Of a stretch of 36,532 bases of DNA, positions 14,888-23,149 are shown one piece after another (position 1 is the first letter of the stretch; the number at the start of each line of letters is the position of its first letter). The notes under the pieces are model-generated. The model worked only from the letters and a program-made list of their open reading frames with translations. It did no database searches and was not told the DNA's origin. The translations under genes and the position numbers were made by a program. The DNA is from Candidatus Eisenbergiella intestinipullorum (GTDB lineage Bacteria; Bacillota; Clostridia; Lachnospirales; Lachnospiraceae): NCBI GenBank assembly GCA_019119815.1, contig DWWH01000018.1:1-36532 (forward strand). The letters are read 5' to 3'.

Positions 14888-16126
14888 ATGGCAAAGATAC
14901 AGAAGAACGGGAAAGGGCTGGCGTATTTCTTTCGCAGGACGGCAGCCGTCTGCGGCGTTCTGGCCCTGACGGTATCGGCTCTTGCGGGATGCGGCGCAAA
15001 GCAGAGCGCACAGACCCAGCAGGTCGCCTCCGCCGGAGCACAGACAGCGGCAGAGCAGACACAGCCGGACGTCCCGGCGGAACAGACCTCTGAGGCAGCC
15101 GGGACAGTTGACGCGGCCATGGAGGCCAATGAAGAGAGGGCCGCGATGGTGGAAAACGACGGAGCACACAGCTTTCTGACCGGGGAGCCGTCAGATCCGG
15201 AAGAGGTGGAAAAAAGGCCTTTGGCCGTGATGCTCAACAACCGGGAGGAGGGCTGCCCGCAGTATGGGATCGGAGAAGCATCCATTGTCTATGAGGCGCC
15301 CGTAGAGGGAAGGATCAGCCGCCTGATGGGGCTGTTCGAGGATTACGGCGCTCTGGACAGGATCGGTTATATCCGTTCCAGCCGTGACTATTTTGTGTAC
15401 TGCGCGCTGGAATATGATGCCATTTACGCTCATTTCGGCCAGGCAACGCCTTATGTGGGAGAGCTTCTTAACAGTGACCGTGTGGACAATATCAGCGGGG
15501 CCGTAGCAGGGATCGATCATCCGGCGACAAATACCTTCCTGCGCACCAGTGACAGAAAGGCGCCCAACAACGTCTGCATCGACGTGGAGGGGCTGAAGAA
15601 GGACATTGACCGGTTCGGCTACAGCCAGACCTATCACGATACCCACAGAGCCAAGTTTGCCTTTGCCGCGGATGGAGAAGAGGCTGAAAATGCCGGTGCC
15701 ACGGAGGCTTCGGTGCTCTATCCCGGAGGAAAGGAGAACAATCTGGAAAACGGCTACAGCCTGGTGGAGGCCAGATTTGAGTACAACGAAGAGGACGGAA
15801 AGTATTACCGGTATCAGTACGGCGGCCCTCAGATCGATGAAAGGACAGGAGAGCAGCTCGCCTACGACAATGTGATCTTCCAGTACTGCTACGGAGAGGT
15901 ACGGGATGAGAACGACTATCTCGCCTTTGAACTGCACGGGGATAAGGGAATGAAGGTTCAGGTATTCACCGGCGGAAAAATGACGGAAGGCACCTGGTCC
16001 CGCTATTCCGATAACGATCCCGCCTATTATGTGAACGCCGAAGGCGATCCGATCGAGCTGAACCAGGGAAAGACCTGGATCTGTCTGATCTGGGATAAGT
16101 ATGCGGACGATGTGGTGATTGAATAG
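14888..16126 (+). CDS. DUF3048 family lipoprotein (YerB-like)
   Basis: A 412-residue exported lipoprotein. The N-terminus has basic residues, a hydrophobic core and the lipobox ALAGC with Cys35. A low-complexity Gln/Ala/Thr linker (36-80) follows, then DUF3048: RPLAVMLNNREEGCPQYGIG, SIVYEAPVEGRISRLMGLFE, YIRSSRDYFVYCALEYDAIY and, near the C-terminus, GKTWICLIWD. The family (Bacillus YerB) is widespread in Firmicutes with poorly known function. ATG 14888 has AAGGAG nine bases before it; an earlier ATG at 14870 has none. cobS begins 15 bp after its stop, so the two are co-transcribed. Confidence 0.9.
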   Translation: MAKIQKNGKGLAYFFRRTAAVCGVLALTVSALAGCGAKQSAQTQQVASAGAQTAAEQTQPDVPAEQTSEAAGTVDAAMEANEERAAMVENDGAHSFLTGEPSDPEEVEKRPLAVMLNNREEGCPQYGIGEASIVYEAPVEGRISRLMGLFEDYGALDRIGYIRSSRDYFVYCALEYDAIYAHFGQATPYVGELLNSDRVDNISGAVAGIDHPATNTFLRTSDRKAPNNVCIDVEGLKKDIDRFGYSQTYHDTHRAKFAFAADGEEAENAGATEASVLYPGGKENNLENGYSLVEARFEYNEEDGKYYRYQYGGPQIDERTGEQLAYDNVIFQYCYGEVRDENDYLAFELHGDKGMKVQVFTGGKMTEGTWSRYSDNDPAYYVNAEGDPIELNQGKTWICLIWDKYADDVVIE

Positions 16127-16141
16127 GAACGGGGTGAACAG

Positions 16142-16927
16142 ATGAAGCGGATATGGAACAGCCTGCGTCTGGCATTTTCGATGTATTCCATCCTGCCGGC
16201 ACGTCAGGTCGAAAAAACGAAGGAAAACATGAGGTATCTCCTCTGCTTTGTGCCGTGGGTGGGCGCGGTCATGGCATTTCTGATCGCGGAATGGAGGATC
16301 GTTCATCCCTACCTGCTGAATTATGAGCTCCTGCGCTCCGTGATCTGCGTGATGATCCCGCTGCTCCTTTCCGGCGGCGCTCACATGGACGGCTTCTTCA
16401 GAACGGTGGATGCCCTTTGCTCTCACCAGACCAGAAAGGGAAAGCTGGACATCCTACAGGATTCTCACAGCGGCTATTTTGCCATCATCACCTGTGTCAG
16501 CTATTTTCTGATCGTGGTCGGACTGTGGAGCGAGATGCCCATCGACGGATGGCCGGTGGTGGTGTTCGGCTTCATCCTTTCCCGTTCTCTTTACGGTCTG
16601 TCCATTCTGTGGTTCCCGCACACCAGGGAGAGCAAATGCTCCCTGTATGTGCCGGAGGACGGAAAAGGAAAGGCGGTCGTAACGGCGGTGCTTTCGCTGT
16701 ATACGGTTCTGTGCGTATTCTTTATGCTGCGCATGGATCCGGCGGTGGGGGCAGGCTGCCTGGCCGGAGTGGTCCTCGCATTTCTGTATTATTGCCGGGT
16801 GGCGTTCCGGCATTTCGGCGGGATCACGGAGGATATTGCCAGCTTTTTTGTACAGGTCTGTGAGATCCTGGTCCCGATCATGGCGCTTCTGGTCTACCGG
16901 ATGCCCACAGATCTTACCGGCTTTTAA
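16142..16927 (+). CDS. cobS: Adenosylcobinamide-GDP ribazoletransferase (CobS) homologue
   Basis: A 261-residue integral membrane protein with about six hydrophobic segments. CobS joins alpha-ribazole and adenosylcobinamide-GDP in the last stage of cobamide synthesis. Seen: FSMYSILPA at the N-terminus, GGAHMDGFFRTVDALCSH (78-95), KLDILQDSHSGYFA (101-114), and FRHFGGITEDIASFF near the C-terminus. The family motif, as I recall it, is GGxHxDGxxDTxDA. Here the Asp expected at position 87 is Arg, while Asp83 and Asp90 remain. This could reduce Mg2+ binding or mark a diverged function. No cobU, cobT or cobC lies nearby and no cobalamin riboswitch is visible upstream. The start ATG 16142 has a weak GGGGTGA site. 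Confidence 0.82.
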   Translation: MKRIWNSLRLAFSMYSILPARQVEKTKENMRYLLCFVPWVGAVMAFLIAEWRIVHPYLLNYELLRSVICVMIPLLLSGGAHMDGFFRTVDALCSHQTRKGKLDILQDSHSGYFAIITCVSYFLIVVGLWSEMPIDGWPVVVFGFILSRSLYGLSILWFPHTRESKCSLYVPEDGKGKAVVTAVLSLYTVLCVFFMLRMDPAVGAGCLAGVVLAFLYYCRVAFRHFGGITEDIASFFVQVCEILVPIMALLVYRMPTDLTGF

Positions 16928-16946
16928 AAGAGACGCAGAAGAATGA

Positions 16947-16987
16947 CCGCCGGCGTTTCCGACGGCCCGTCCCGCTGTCCGCAGCGG
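16947..16987 (+). promoter_or_regulatory. Two leader stem-loops before the aminotransferase gene
   Basis: Stem 1 (16947-16965): CCGCCGG with CCGACGG, 7 positions with one mismatch and a 5-nt loop. Stem 2 (16972-16987): CCGCTG-TCCG-CAGCGG, a perfect 6-bp stem. AAAGGAG follows four bases later. Another member of the hairpin-before-ribosome-site pattern. Confidence 0.5.
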
Positions 16988-17006
16988 TGAAAGGAGAAGA
17001 AGGGAT

Positions 17007-18203
17007 ATGGTATCGGAAAAATATAAAGCGATGCTGGGCGGAAAATCAGTGATCCGGACGCTGTCCGAGTTCGCAGCGAAAAGAGGAGTCCAGATCGGCT
17101 ATGAGAACGTATTTGATTACAGCCTCGGCAATCCGTCTGTGCCTGTGCCGCAGGAATTTACGGACTGCTGCATCAGGCTGCTGCAGGAAAAGGACCCCAT
17201 GCAGATCCACGGCTACAGTCCGAGCCTGGGGATCCAGTCCGTACGGGAGGCAGTCGCGGCTTCCCTGAACCGGAGATTTGGAATGAATTACGGCCCGGAG
17301 CATATATTTATGGCATCCGGAGCGGCCGGAGCGCTGGCTCATGCCTTCCGCGCTGTTACGGAACCGGGAGACGAGATCCTTGGCTTCGCTCCCTTTTTCC
17401 CGGAATACTATCCTTATGTGGAGGGCACCGGAGCGGTTCTGAAGATGGTCCCCGCAGATACGCGGAGCTTTCAGATCAATTTTGACGCATTTGAGGAAAT
17501 GCTGAATGAAAAGGTGATGGCTGTCCTGATCAATTCGCCAAACAATCCCTCCGGTGTGGTGTATTCTGAGGAAACGATCCGCAGGCTTGCCGGCCTCCTG
17601 GAAGAAAAGCAGAAGGAATACGGCCACGATATTTTCCTGATCTCCGATGAGCCTTATCGGGAGATCGTGTTCGACGGAAATTGCACGCCTTATGTTTCCC
17701 GTTATTACGATAATACGATCTCCTGCTATTCCTTTTCCAAATCCCTTTCCCTTCCGGGAGAGCGCATCGGCTATGTGGCGGTGAATCCCGCCTGCCGGGA
17801 GGCGGAAACGATCGTGAACATGTGCGGTCAGATCTCCAGAGGAACGGGGCATAACTGTCCTCCCTCCCTGATCCAGCTGGCCGTGGCACAGGTCATCGAC
17901 CGGACGGCGGATCTGTCCGTATACGAGACCAATATGAAGCTTCTGTACGACTGTCTGGTGCGGCTGGGCTTCACCTGCGTGCGGCCGGGCGGAACCTTCT
18001 ATGTATTCCCGAAGGCTCTGGAGGAGGATGCGAATGTGTTCTGCCGGAAGGCGCTGGCATACGACCTGATCCTGGTACCGGGAGATACCTTCGGCTGTCC
18101 CGGCTATTTCCGGATGGCCTACTGCATCGATACGGAGAAGGTGATCCGCTCCCTCGATGCGCTGGAGCGCTTCGTGCGGACGGAATACGGCGGACGGAAG
18201 TAG
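17007..18203 (+). CDS. Pyridoxal-phosphate aminotransferase, class I/II (AspC-like)
   Basis: A 398-residue fold-type I PLP enzyme. The internal aldimine lysine is Lys245 in YSFSKSLSLPGERIGYV. NSPNNPSG (176-183) and SDEPYREIVFDG (213-224) are the cofactor-binding Asn, Asp and Tyr motifs, and SGAAGALAHAFRA (104-116) is the phosphate-binding loop. These enzymes move amino groups between amino acids and 2-oxoacids; the exact substrate (aspartate, aromatic or other) cannot be decided. CobD-type threonine-phosphate decarboxylases share the fold, and the gene follows cobS, but the sequence reads as an ordinary aminotransferase. ATG 17007 is preceded by AAAGGAGAAGAAGG. Confidence 0.88.
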   Translation: MVSEKYKAMLGGKSVIRTLSEFAAKRGVQIGYENVFDYSLGNPSVPVPQEFTDCCIRLLQEKDPMQIHGYSPSLGIQSVREAVAASLNRRFGMNYGPEHIFMASGAAGALAHAFRAVTEPGDEILGFAPFFPEYYPYVEGTGAVLKMVPADTRSFQINFDAFEEMLNEKVMAVLINSPNNPSGVVYSEETIRRLAGLLEEKQKEYGHDIFLISDEPYREIVFDGNCTPYVSRYYDNTISCYSFSKSLSLPGERIGYVAVNPACREAETIVNMCGQISRGTGHNCPPSLIQLAVAQVIDRTADLSVYETNMKLLYDCLVRLGFTCVRPGGTFYVFPKALEEDANVFCRKALAYDLILVPGDTFGCPGYFRMAYCIDTEKVIRSLDALERFVRTEYGGRK

Positions 18204-18259
18204 AGCAGAAGCAAGGCCGGATGACTCACCCGCCCTGCGGCCGGAGAAAGGAGAACATC

Positions 18260-19111
18260 ATGTATCAGGCAGGACTTGTATTGGAAGGCGGCGGCATGAA
18301 GGGAATCTATACCGCCGGCGTACTGGATTTTTTTCTGGATAAAGGACTGGAATTTTCAAGCTGCTACGGCGTATCCGCCGGTGCGTGCCATCTGTGCAGC
18401 TTTCTGTCGAAGCAGCGGGGACGGGCCTATGACATCAGCGTAGATTATCTGGAGGATAAGAATTACTGCAGCATATCCAGCCTCCTCCGGACGGGAGATC
18501 TGTTCGGCGTGAAGATGTGCTATGACGATATTCCCAACCGGCTCAATCCTTATGACTATGACGCCTTCAATGCCTATCCGGGAAGAGCTTTTGCGGTGGT
18601 GACCAATATTGAGACCGGCAGACCGGAATATCTGCGCCTGCGGGAGATGCACCGGGACATTCTCGCGGTCCGGGCGTCCGCTTCCCTCCCCCTGGTTTCC
18701 AGAACCGTTCGGATCGACGGAAAACCGTATCTGGACGGAGGTCTGTCTGACAGCGTGCCGATCATGCATTCCATTCTGGACGGAAACCGGAAGAACGTGG
18801 TGGTCCTGACCAAGGAGGTCGGGTACCGCAGAGAGCCGGCCGGGAATCTGGGGCTGATCCGGCTCAGATACGCGAAATATCCGAAGGTATATGAACTGAT
18901 GGCCGGCCGGCATGTGGCATATAACCGGATGCTGGATTATCTGGAGGCCCAGGAGAAAAACGGTCAGGCATTCGTGATCCGCCCGCAGAAAAAAAGCGGC
19001 GTCGGACGGGTGGAGAAGGATAAGGAAAAGCTCCGCCTGCTTTATGAAGAGGGCTATCAGGAAGCATCGGAAAGCTATGAGCGGCTGATGGCCTATCTGG
19101 AGGAGAAGTGA
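18260..19111 (+). CDS. Patatin-like phospholipase (YjjU/RssA-type)
   Basis: A 283-residue patatin-fold serine hydrolase with the complete Ser-Asp dyad. GGGMKG (10-15) is the oxyanion loop, GVSAG (37-41) carries nucleophile Ser39, and DGG (159-161) in PYLDGGLSDSVPI gives the catalytic Asp. The family cleaves acyl esters of membrane lipids. No signal peptide, so it is likely cytoplasmic or peripheral. ATG 18260 has AAAGGAG at a good distance. Its stop overlaps the uppP start, which indicates coupled translation. A weak GGCCG/CGGCC stem precedes the ribosome site. Confidence 0.9.
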   Translation: MYQAGLVLEGGGMKGIYTAGVLDFFLDKGLEFSSCYGVSAGACHLCSFLSKQRGRAYDISVDYLEDKNYCSISSLLRTGDLFGVKMCYDDIPNRLNPYDYDAFNAYPGRAFAVVTNIETGRPEYLRLREMHRDILAVRASASLPLVSRTVRIDGKPYLDGGLSDSVPIMHSILDGNRKNVVVLTKEVGYRREPAGNLGLIRLRYAKYPKVYELMAGRHVAYNRMLDYLEAQEKNGQAFVIRPQKKSGVGRVEKDKEKLRLLYEEGYQEASESYERLMAYLEEK

Positions 19112-19944
19112 TGATTGAATTTTTAAAAGCGATCCTGTTCGGCATTGTGGAGGGAATCACCGAATGGCTTCCCATCAGCAGTACGGGGCATATGATCCTG
19201 CTGGACGAATTTGTTTCCCTTGATGTTACCCCGGAGTTCTGGGATGTGTTTCTCGTGGTGATCCAGCTCGGCGCCATCCTGGCGGTGGTCATTCTGTTCT
19301 GGAGCAAGATTTTTCCCTTTGATTTTTCTGCGAAGGGACGAAAAAAGGGCGTGATCCGGAAGGATATTTTCCAGATGTGGTTCAAGGTCATCGTCGCCTG
19401 CATTCCGGCCATGATCTACGGCCTTCTGCTGGATGATCTGATCAGCCCGTATCTGTATAACGCGACGGTGGTGGCTCTCATGCTGATCCTGTTCGGCGCG
19501 GCCTTTATCGTGATCGAAAACTGGAACAGGGGCAGGAAACCGAGGGTGAAGAGCATCGCAGCTCTGACTTACAGGGATGCGCTGCTGATCGGTCTTTTTC
19601 AGCTCATTGCGGCCATTTTCCCCGGGACCTCCCGTTCCGGGGCGACGATCGTGGGCGCGCTGCTGATCGGCGTCAGCCGTACCGTGTCGGCGGAATTTAC
19701 CTTTTTTCTCGCGATCCCGGTCATGTTCGGCGCAAGCCTTCTGAAGCTGGTGAAGTTCGGCCTCGCCTTTACCGGTGCCGAGGCTCTGTTGCTGGTGACC
19801 GGTATGGTCTCCGCCTTTGTCGTTTCCATGCTGGTCATATCTTTCCTGATGAGTTATATCAGAAAGCATGATTTCAAGGTGTTCGGCTGGTACCGCATCG
19901 TGCTGGGCATCCTGGTGCTCCTCTATTTTTATGTGATCGCATAG
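19111..19944 (+). CDS. uppP: Undecaprenyl-diphosphate phosphatase UppP (BacA)
   Basis: A 277-residue polytopic membrane enzyme that removes a phosphate from undecaprenyl diphosphate, recycling the lipid carrier of cell-wall and glycan synthesis and giving bacitracin tolerance. Both active-site regions are present: EGITEWLPISSTGH (14-27) and PGTSRSGATI (171-180). About eight membrane segments. I start at ATG 19111, whose A is the last base of the patatin stop TGA; a GTG at 19108 is the only close alternative. AGGAG lies at 19101-19105. The link to the flippase and MBOAT genes upstream is through the shared lipid carrier (inference). Confidence 0.94.
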   Translation: MIEFLKAILFGIVEGITEWLPISSTGHMILLDEFVSLDVTPEFWDVFLVVIQLGAILAVVILFWSKIFPFDFSAKGRKKGVIRKDIFQMWFKVIVACIPAMIYGLLLDDLISPYLYNATVVALMLILFGAAFIVIENWNRGRKPRVKSIAALTYRDALLIGLFQLIAAIFPGTSRSGATIVGALLIGVSRTVSAEFTFFLAIPVMFGASLLKLVKFGLAFTGAEALLLVTGMVSAFVVSMLVISFLMSYIRKHDFKVFGWYRIVLGILVLLYFYVIA

Positions 19945-19989
19945 CAGACTTTTGCCGTGACCTTTGTCATGACGGAAGCAGGGACAGAA

Positions 19990-20027
19990 GGGCCCGTCCT
20001 CCGAAGCCTTTTCGGAGAGGCGGGCCC
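19990..20027 (+). terminator. Strong stem-loop after uppP
   Basis: GGGCCCG and CGGGCCC at the base and CTCCGAA/TTCGGAG near the tip give an almost continuous 16-bp stem with a 4-nt loop. Only short T runs follow, so termination is likely but not certain. Confidence 0.6.
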
Positions 20028-20059
20028 GGACAGTTTCAGAGGATGCCGGAGAAGACCTT

Positions 20060-20114
20060 TTTACAAAAATTTTACATCGGGCCGGGTGCATTCCCGCAGC
20101 AGGACTGTTACAAT
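20060..20114 (+). promoter_or_regulatory. PhoP-box pair and promoter of the two-component operon
   Basis: TTTACA (20060-20065), five bases, TTTACA (20071-20076) form an 11-bp direct repeat like the Firmicute PhoP box. A TACAAT -10 lies at 20109-20114 with no recognisable -35, as expected for an activated promoter. This suggests autoregulation by the PhoP-like regulator encoded 89 bp further on. Confidence 0.5.
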
Positions 20115-20202
20115 AAAAAGGGAGAATGGGCGCCTCCGGACGGGGCGGCTGCCCGGGACTTCGGCGGAAGGATTCTGCCGGCACGGAAATGGAGAGAACA
20201 GC

Positions 20203-20919
20203 ATGCAGAAAATATTTGTGATCGAAGATGATGAAAATATCCGCAATCTGGTGAAGATTGCCATGGAAGGGTACGGCTATCAGGTCGCGTCCTTTGAAAC
20301 GGCTGAGGAGGCGCTGGAGGCGCTGGAGAAGGAAAAGCCGGATCTGGCGGTTTTTGATCTGATGCTTCCCGGCATGGACGGCCTGTCCGCCATCCGGCTG
20401 ATCCGGGAGCGGACGGACAGCCTGAAGAACATCCCCATCATCGTCCTGACGGCCAAGGACAAGGAATATGACAAGGTGGTCGGACTGGACGGCGGAGCGG
20501 ATGACTATATGACCAAGCCCTTCGGCGTACTGGAGCTGGCGGCCAGGATCCGTTCCCTTTTGAGACGCGCTACGGAAAGACAGAGCATGAAGACGGAGGG
20601 AATCGTGAGCCTGGGCGGCCTGACCGTGAATACGGATGCCAGGGAGGTCAGCATGAACGGCTCTCCTGTGGTGCTTACCTATAAGGAATATGAACTTCTG
20701 ATGTACCTGGTAGATAACCGTTCCCGCGTGGTGGAACGGGATGAGCTGTTAAACAAGCTCTGGGACTACTCTGCCGACATCGAGACGCGCACCCTGGACA
20801 TCCATATCCGGACGCTGCGGCAGAAGCTGGGAGAAGAGGGGAGCAAATACATCAAGACGGTCCGCAGTGTAGGTTACCGTTTTGTGATCCCGCAGGAAAC
20901 GGAGAATCAGACGGTATGA
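20203..20919 (+). CDS. OmpR/PhoB-family response regulator (PhoP-like)
   Basis: A 238-residue two-domain regulator. The receiver domain has the acidic pair EDD (8-10), phospho-acceptor Asp52 in FDLMLPG, the Thr switch in VLTAKD (81-86) and Lys105 in MTKPFG. The C-terminal winged helix (about 140-232) ends with RTLDIHIRTLRQKLGEEGSK and VRSVGYRF, as in PhoB/PhoP. ATG 20203 has GGAGAG upstream; the long upstream in-frame extension lacks family similarity. Its stop overlaps the kinase start (ATGA). Assignment to phosphate control rests on the PhoR-like kinase and the upstream PhoP-like box. Other OmpR-type systems remain possible. Confidence 0.9.
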   Translation: MQKIFVIEDDENIRNLVKIAMEGYGYQVASFETAEEALEALEKEKPDLAVFDLMLPGMDGLSAIRLIRERTDSLKNIPIIVLTAKDKEYDKVVGLDGGADDYMTKPFGVLELAARIRSLLRRATERQSMKTEGIVSLGGLTVNTDAREVSMNGSPVVLTYKEYELLMYLVDNRSRVVERDELLNKLWDYSADIETRTLDIHIRTLRQKLGEEGSKYIKTVRSVGYRFVIPQETENQTV

Positions 20920-22316
20920 AACGGGCAGTCCTTCTCAGATTTGTTGTGATCCTGCTGCTGGCTCTGGCGGTCAGCGGAGCTTTTTCTTACTATTTTATCG
21001 GAAGAAACATGCTTCAGCATGATATGTCCGCCATGCTGAATACCATCCATGCGGTGGATTATGCGCTGGATTATGAAGGAGATCTTCAGGCTCAGGTGGA
21101 ACAGCTGCACGCCGCAGCCATGGATGAAAATTCCCGGATCACGGTGATCGCATCCGACGGTACGGTAGCCGCGGACAGCGAGATCGATCAGCCGGATGTG
21201 ATGGAAAATCATCTGGAACGCGAAGAGGTACAGGAGGCGTTCCGCTCCGGGACGGGCAGTGATACGCGCAGCTCGGAATCCGTCGGGAAAAATATGCTGT
21301 ACGTGGCGGCACGCTCCGGGAACGGAAACTATGTGGTGCGGATGGCCGTTCCCTATACCAACCTGATCGATTATATTCTCAGCATCTTTCCGGTCCTGCT
21401 TTTGGGAACGGGAATATCCTTTGCCGTGAGCGTGGTGATCGCGATCCGGTTTTCCGATACCATTACCACGCCGCTGAATGAGATTTCTGCGGAAATGGAA
21501 AAGGTGCGCGGAGAAGAGCCCGATTTTACCTTTAAAAAATATAAATATAAAGAACTGAATGTGATCTCGGAGACCACCATGAAAATGGCGGCGGAGATCC
21601 GGGCCCACATGGACCAGCTGGAAAAGGAAAAGAAGATCCGGCAGGAGTTTTTCAGCAATGCATCCCATGAGCTGAAGACCCCCATCACCTCGGTGCGCGG
21701 CTATGCGGAGCTTCTGGACCAGGGATTTATTCAGGATGAGGCGACAAAAAAGGATTTTTATGCCCGTATCCTGAAGGAAACGGACAACATGACGAATCTG
21801 ATCAATGACATCCTCATGATTTCCAGACTGGAGGCAAAGGAAGCGGAGGTGACCTTCTCCACCGTGCGCATCGGTCCCCTTTTGTCGGAGATTTTCGAGT
21901 CGATGGAGCCCATCGCCGCAGATTATCAGGTCATGCTCCATAAGGAGTGCAGCCCTGTCGCCATAGAGGCCAGCGCAAAGCAGATGCGGGAACTGATCAT
22001 GAACCTGGTCAGCAACGGGATCAAGTACAATCATCCCGGAGGCAATGTATGGGTGGAAGCCTGGTCGGAAAACGGAAAGCTGTACATCCGTGTGAAGGAT
22101 GACGGATGCGGGATCGGACGGGAAGATCAGGAGCGCATTTTCGAACGCTTTTACCGCGTGGACAAGGGAAGGAGCAAAAAGATCGGAGGCACCGGACTCG
22201 GACTTTCCATTGTCAAGCACATTGTGGAATATTACGGCGGAAGCATCAGGCTGGAGAGCGAGCCCGGAAAGGGAAGCTGCTTTACCATCGAACTTCCTTT
22301 CAGGAAACGGATCTGA
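20916..22316 (+). CDS. Sensor histidine kinase (PhoR/WalK-type)
   Basis: A 466-residue membrane sensor kinase. Membrane segments at about 5-26 and 154-178 flank an extracellular domain of about 127 residues. A HAMP-like linker (180-235) follows. The dimerisation helix holds FFSNASHELKTPITSVRGYAEL with phospho-acceptor His251. ATP-binding boxes are NLVSNGIKYNHPGG (N), DDGCGIG (G1), ERFYRVDKGRSKKIGG (F) and GTGLGLSIVKHIVEYYGG (G2). Start ATG 20916 overlaps the regulator's stop by four bases, so both are made together. No PAS domain is evident between HAMP and the His box, unlike B. subtilis PhoR. Confidence 0.93.
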   Translation: MKRAVLLRFVVILLLALAVSGAFSYYFIGRNMLQHDMSAMLNTIHAVDYALDYEGDLQAQVEQLHAAAMDENSRITVIASDGTVAADSEIDQPDVMENHLEREEVQEAFRSGTGSDTRSSESVGKNMLYVAARSGNGNYVVRMAVPYTNLIDYILSIFPVLLLGTGISFAVSVVIAIRFSDTITTPLNEISAEMEKVRGEEPDFTFKKYKYKELNVISETTMKMAAEIRAHMDQLEKEKKIRQEFFSNASHELKTPITSVRGYAELLDQGFIQDEATKKDFYARILKETDNMTNLINDILMISRLEAKEAEVTFSTVRIGPLLSEIFESMEPIAADYQVMLHKECSPVAIEASAKQMRELIMNLVSNGIKYNHPGGNVWVEAWSENGKLYIRVKDDGCGIGREDQERIFERFYRVDKGRSKKIGGTGLGLSIVKHIVEYYGGSIRLESEPGKGSCFTIELPFRKRI

Positions 22317-22324
22317 CTGCCGCA

Positions 22325-22360
22325 GGTTACTGTTTGCCGGCAAGCCGGCGAACAGTAACC
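22325..22360 (+). terminator. 36-base near-perfect hairpin after the kinase gene
   Basis: GGTTACTGTT (22325-22334) pairs with AACAGTAACC (22351-22360), and inside it CCGGC pairs with GCCGG. A smaller ATCGCC/GGCGAT hairpin lies at 22377-22391. Neither has a T-tract. They probably end or protect the operon message; a dispersed palindromic repeat is the alternative. Confidence 0.5.
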
Positions 22361-22445
22361 CGGCCCGTCATTCCGGATCGCCTGCGGCGATGAACGGTCC
22401 AGGTCCGAGCCGTAACGCTGGCAGAGGCAAAAGTGGGCAGATAAG

Positions 22446-22474
22446 TTGACAAGTTGGCGGTTTTGCAGTAAACT
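22446..22474 (+). promoter_or_regulatory. Sigma-A promoter of the DUF6465 gene
   Basis: A perfect TTGACA (22446-22451) is followed after 17 bp by TAAACT (22469-22474), leaving a leader of about 97 nt before the start codon. Confidence 0.75.
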
Positions 22475-22577
22475 GGCTTCATAATTCAGGTATTTTACTG
22501 CTCAGTTGCGCTTGGAAGATGATCATATACCTGGATCGAAGGAAATCAGTTTCAGTTTCCTAAGGAGGAGAGACGTT

Positions 22578-23090
22578 ATGACAGAAATCAAGAAATCGGA
22601 AGAAAAGGTGACCGCAAAGGAAGACGCGGCGAAAACCGGAACAAAAGCAGCTGAGAAGGCGGCGGAGGTGAAGGCGCCTGCTGCAAAGAAAGCGGCCGCA
22701 CCGAAGAAGACCGCAGCAAAGAAAGAGACTGTTAAGAAGGAAACCATAAAGAAGACTGCTGCAAGAAAGACAGCAGCAAAGGCGGCAGCGGCAGAAGCCG
22801 TTCCTGCTGTTCCTGCAGCGGACGAAAAGGCAGCTGAAGAGAAGCCTGTCAAAACTCCTGCGAAGAGAGGCCCGAAGAAGAGCACTGAGGTGAAGGGAAA
22901 TGTAACGGTGCAGTTCGCCGGAAAGTCCTACTCCACGGATGAGCTGGTAAAGATCGCGAAGGATGTCTGGAAATATGATCTCGGAAAGGACGAGGCTGAC
23001 TTCAGGAGCGTTGAGCTGTATGTAAAGCCGGAAGAGAGCAGCGTTTACTATGTGATCAACGGAGATATTACCGGAAGCTTCAATATCTGA
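22578..23090 (+). CDS. DUF6465 protein with histone H1-like Lys/Ala-rich tail
   Basis: A 170-residue protein in two parts. Residues 1-105 are a low-complexity, disordered Lys/Ala/Glu/Pro tract with repeats such as AAKK, APKKTAAKKE and KKTAARKTAAKAA, like the tails of bacterial histone H1-like proteins. Residues 106-170 form a small domain (VTVQFAGKSYSTDELVKIAK through VELYVKPEESSVYYVINGD) that I recognise as DUF6465. ATG 22578 is preceded by an ideal AAGGAGGAGAG. A strong promoter and a terminator make it a single-gene unit. A DNA- or RNA-binding role for the tail is inference from composition. Confidence 0.85.
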   Translation: MTEIKKSEEKVTAKEDAAKTGTKAAEKAAEVKAPAAKKAAAPKKTAAKKETVKKETIKKTAARKTAAKAAAAEAVPAVPAADEKAAEEKPVKTPAKRGPKKSTEVKGNVTVQFAGKSYSTDELVKIAKDVWKYDLGKDEADFRSVELYVKPEESSVYYVINGDITGSFNI

Positions 23091-23121
23091 TATTTGAGAA
23101 AGAAAAATGACCGGAAAAATA

Positions 23122-23149
23122 GGGGGCATGGCCTGCAGGCCATGCCCCC
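23122..23149. terminator. 28-bp perfect palindrome, probable bidirectional terminator
   Basis: GGGGGCATGGCC and GGCCATGCCCCC around the centre CTGCAG are fully self-complementary. A-rich sequence precedes and CTTTATG follows. It lies between the convergent DUF6465 and DUF5722 genes and can serve both. Confidence 0.75.

Noticed and set aside
16127..16141. Cobalamin riboswitch for cobS
   Set aside because: Only 15 bp separate cobS from the preceding gene; there is no room and no B12-box-like sequence upstream of the lipoprotein gene either.
17007..18203. CobD (threonine-phosphate decarboxylase), based on position after cobS
   Set aside because: Length, the SFSKSLSLPGERIGYV motif and overall sequence read as a general class I/II aminotransferase; position alone is not enough.
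20907..22343. Long minus-strand open frame opposite the kinase gene
   Set aside because: The plus strand encodes a complete histidine kinase with all motifs; the antisense translation has no family features.
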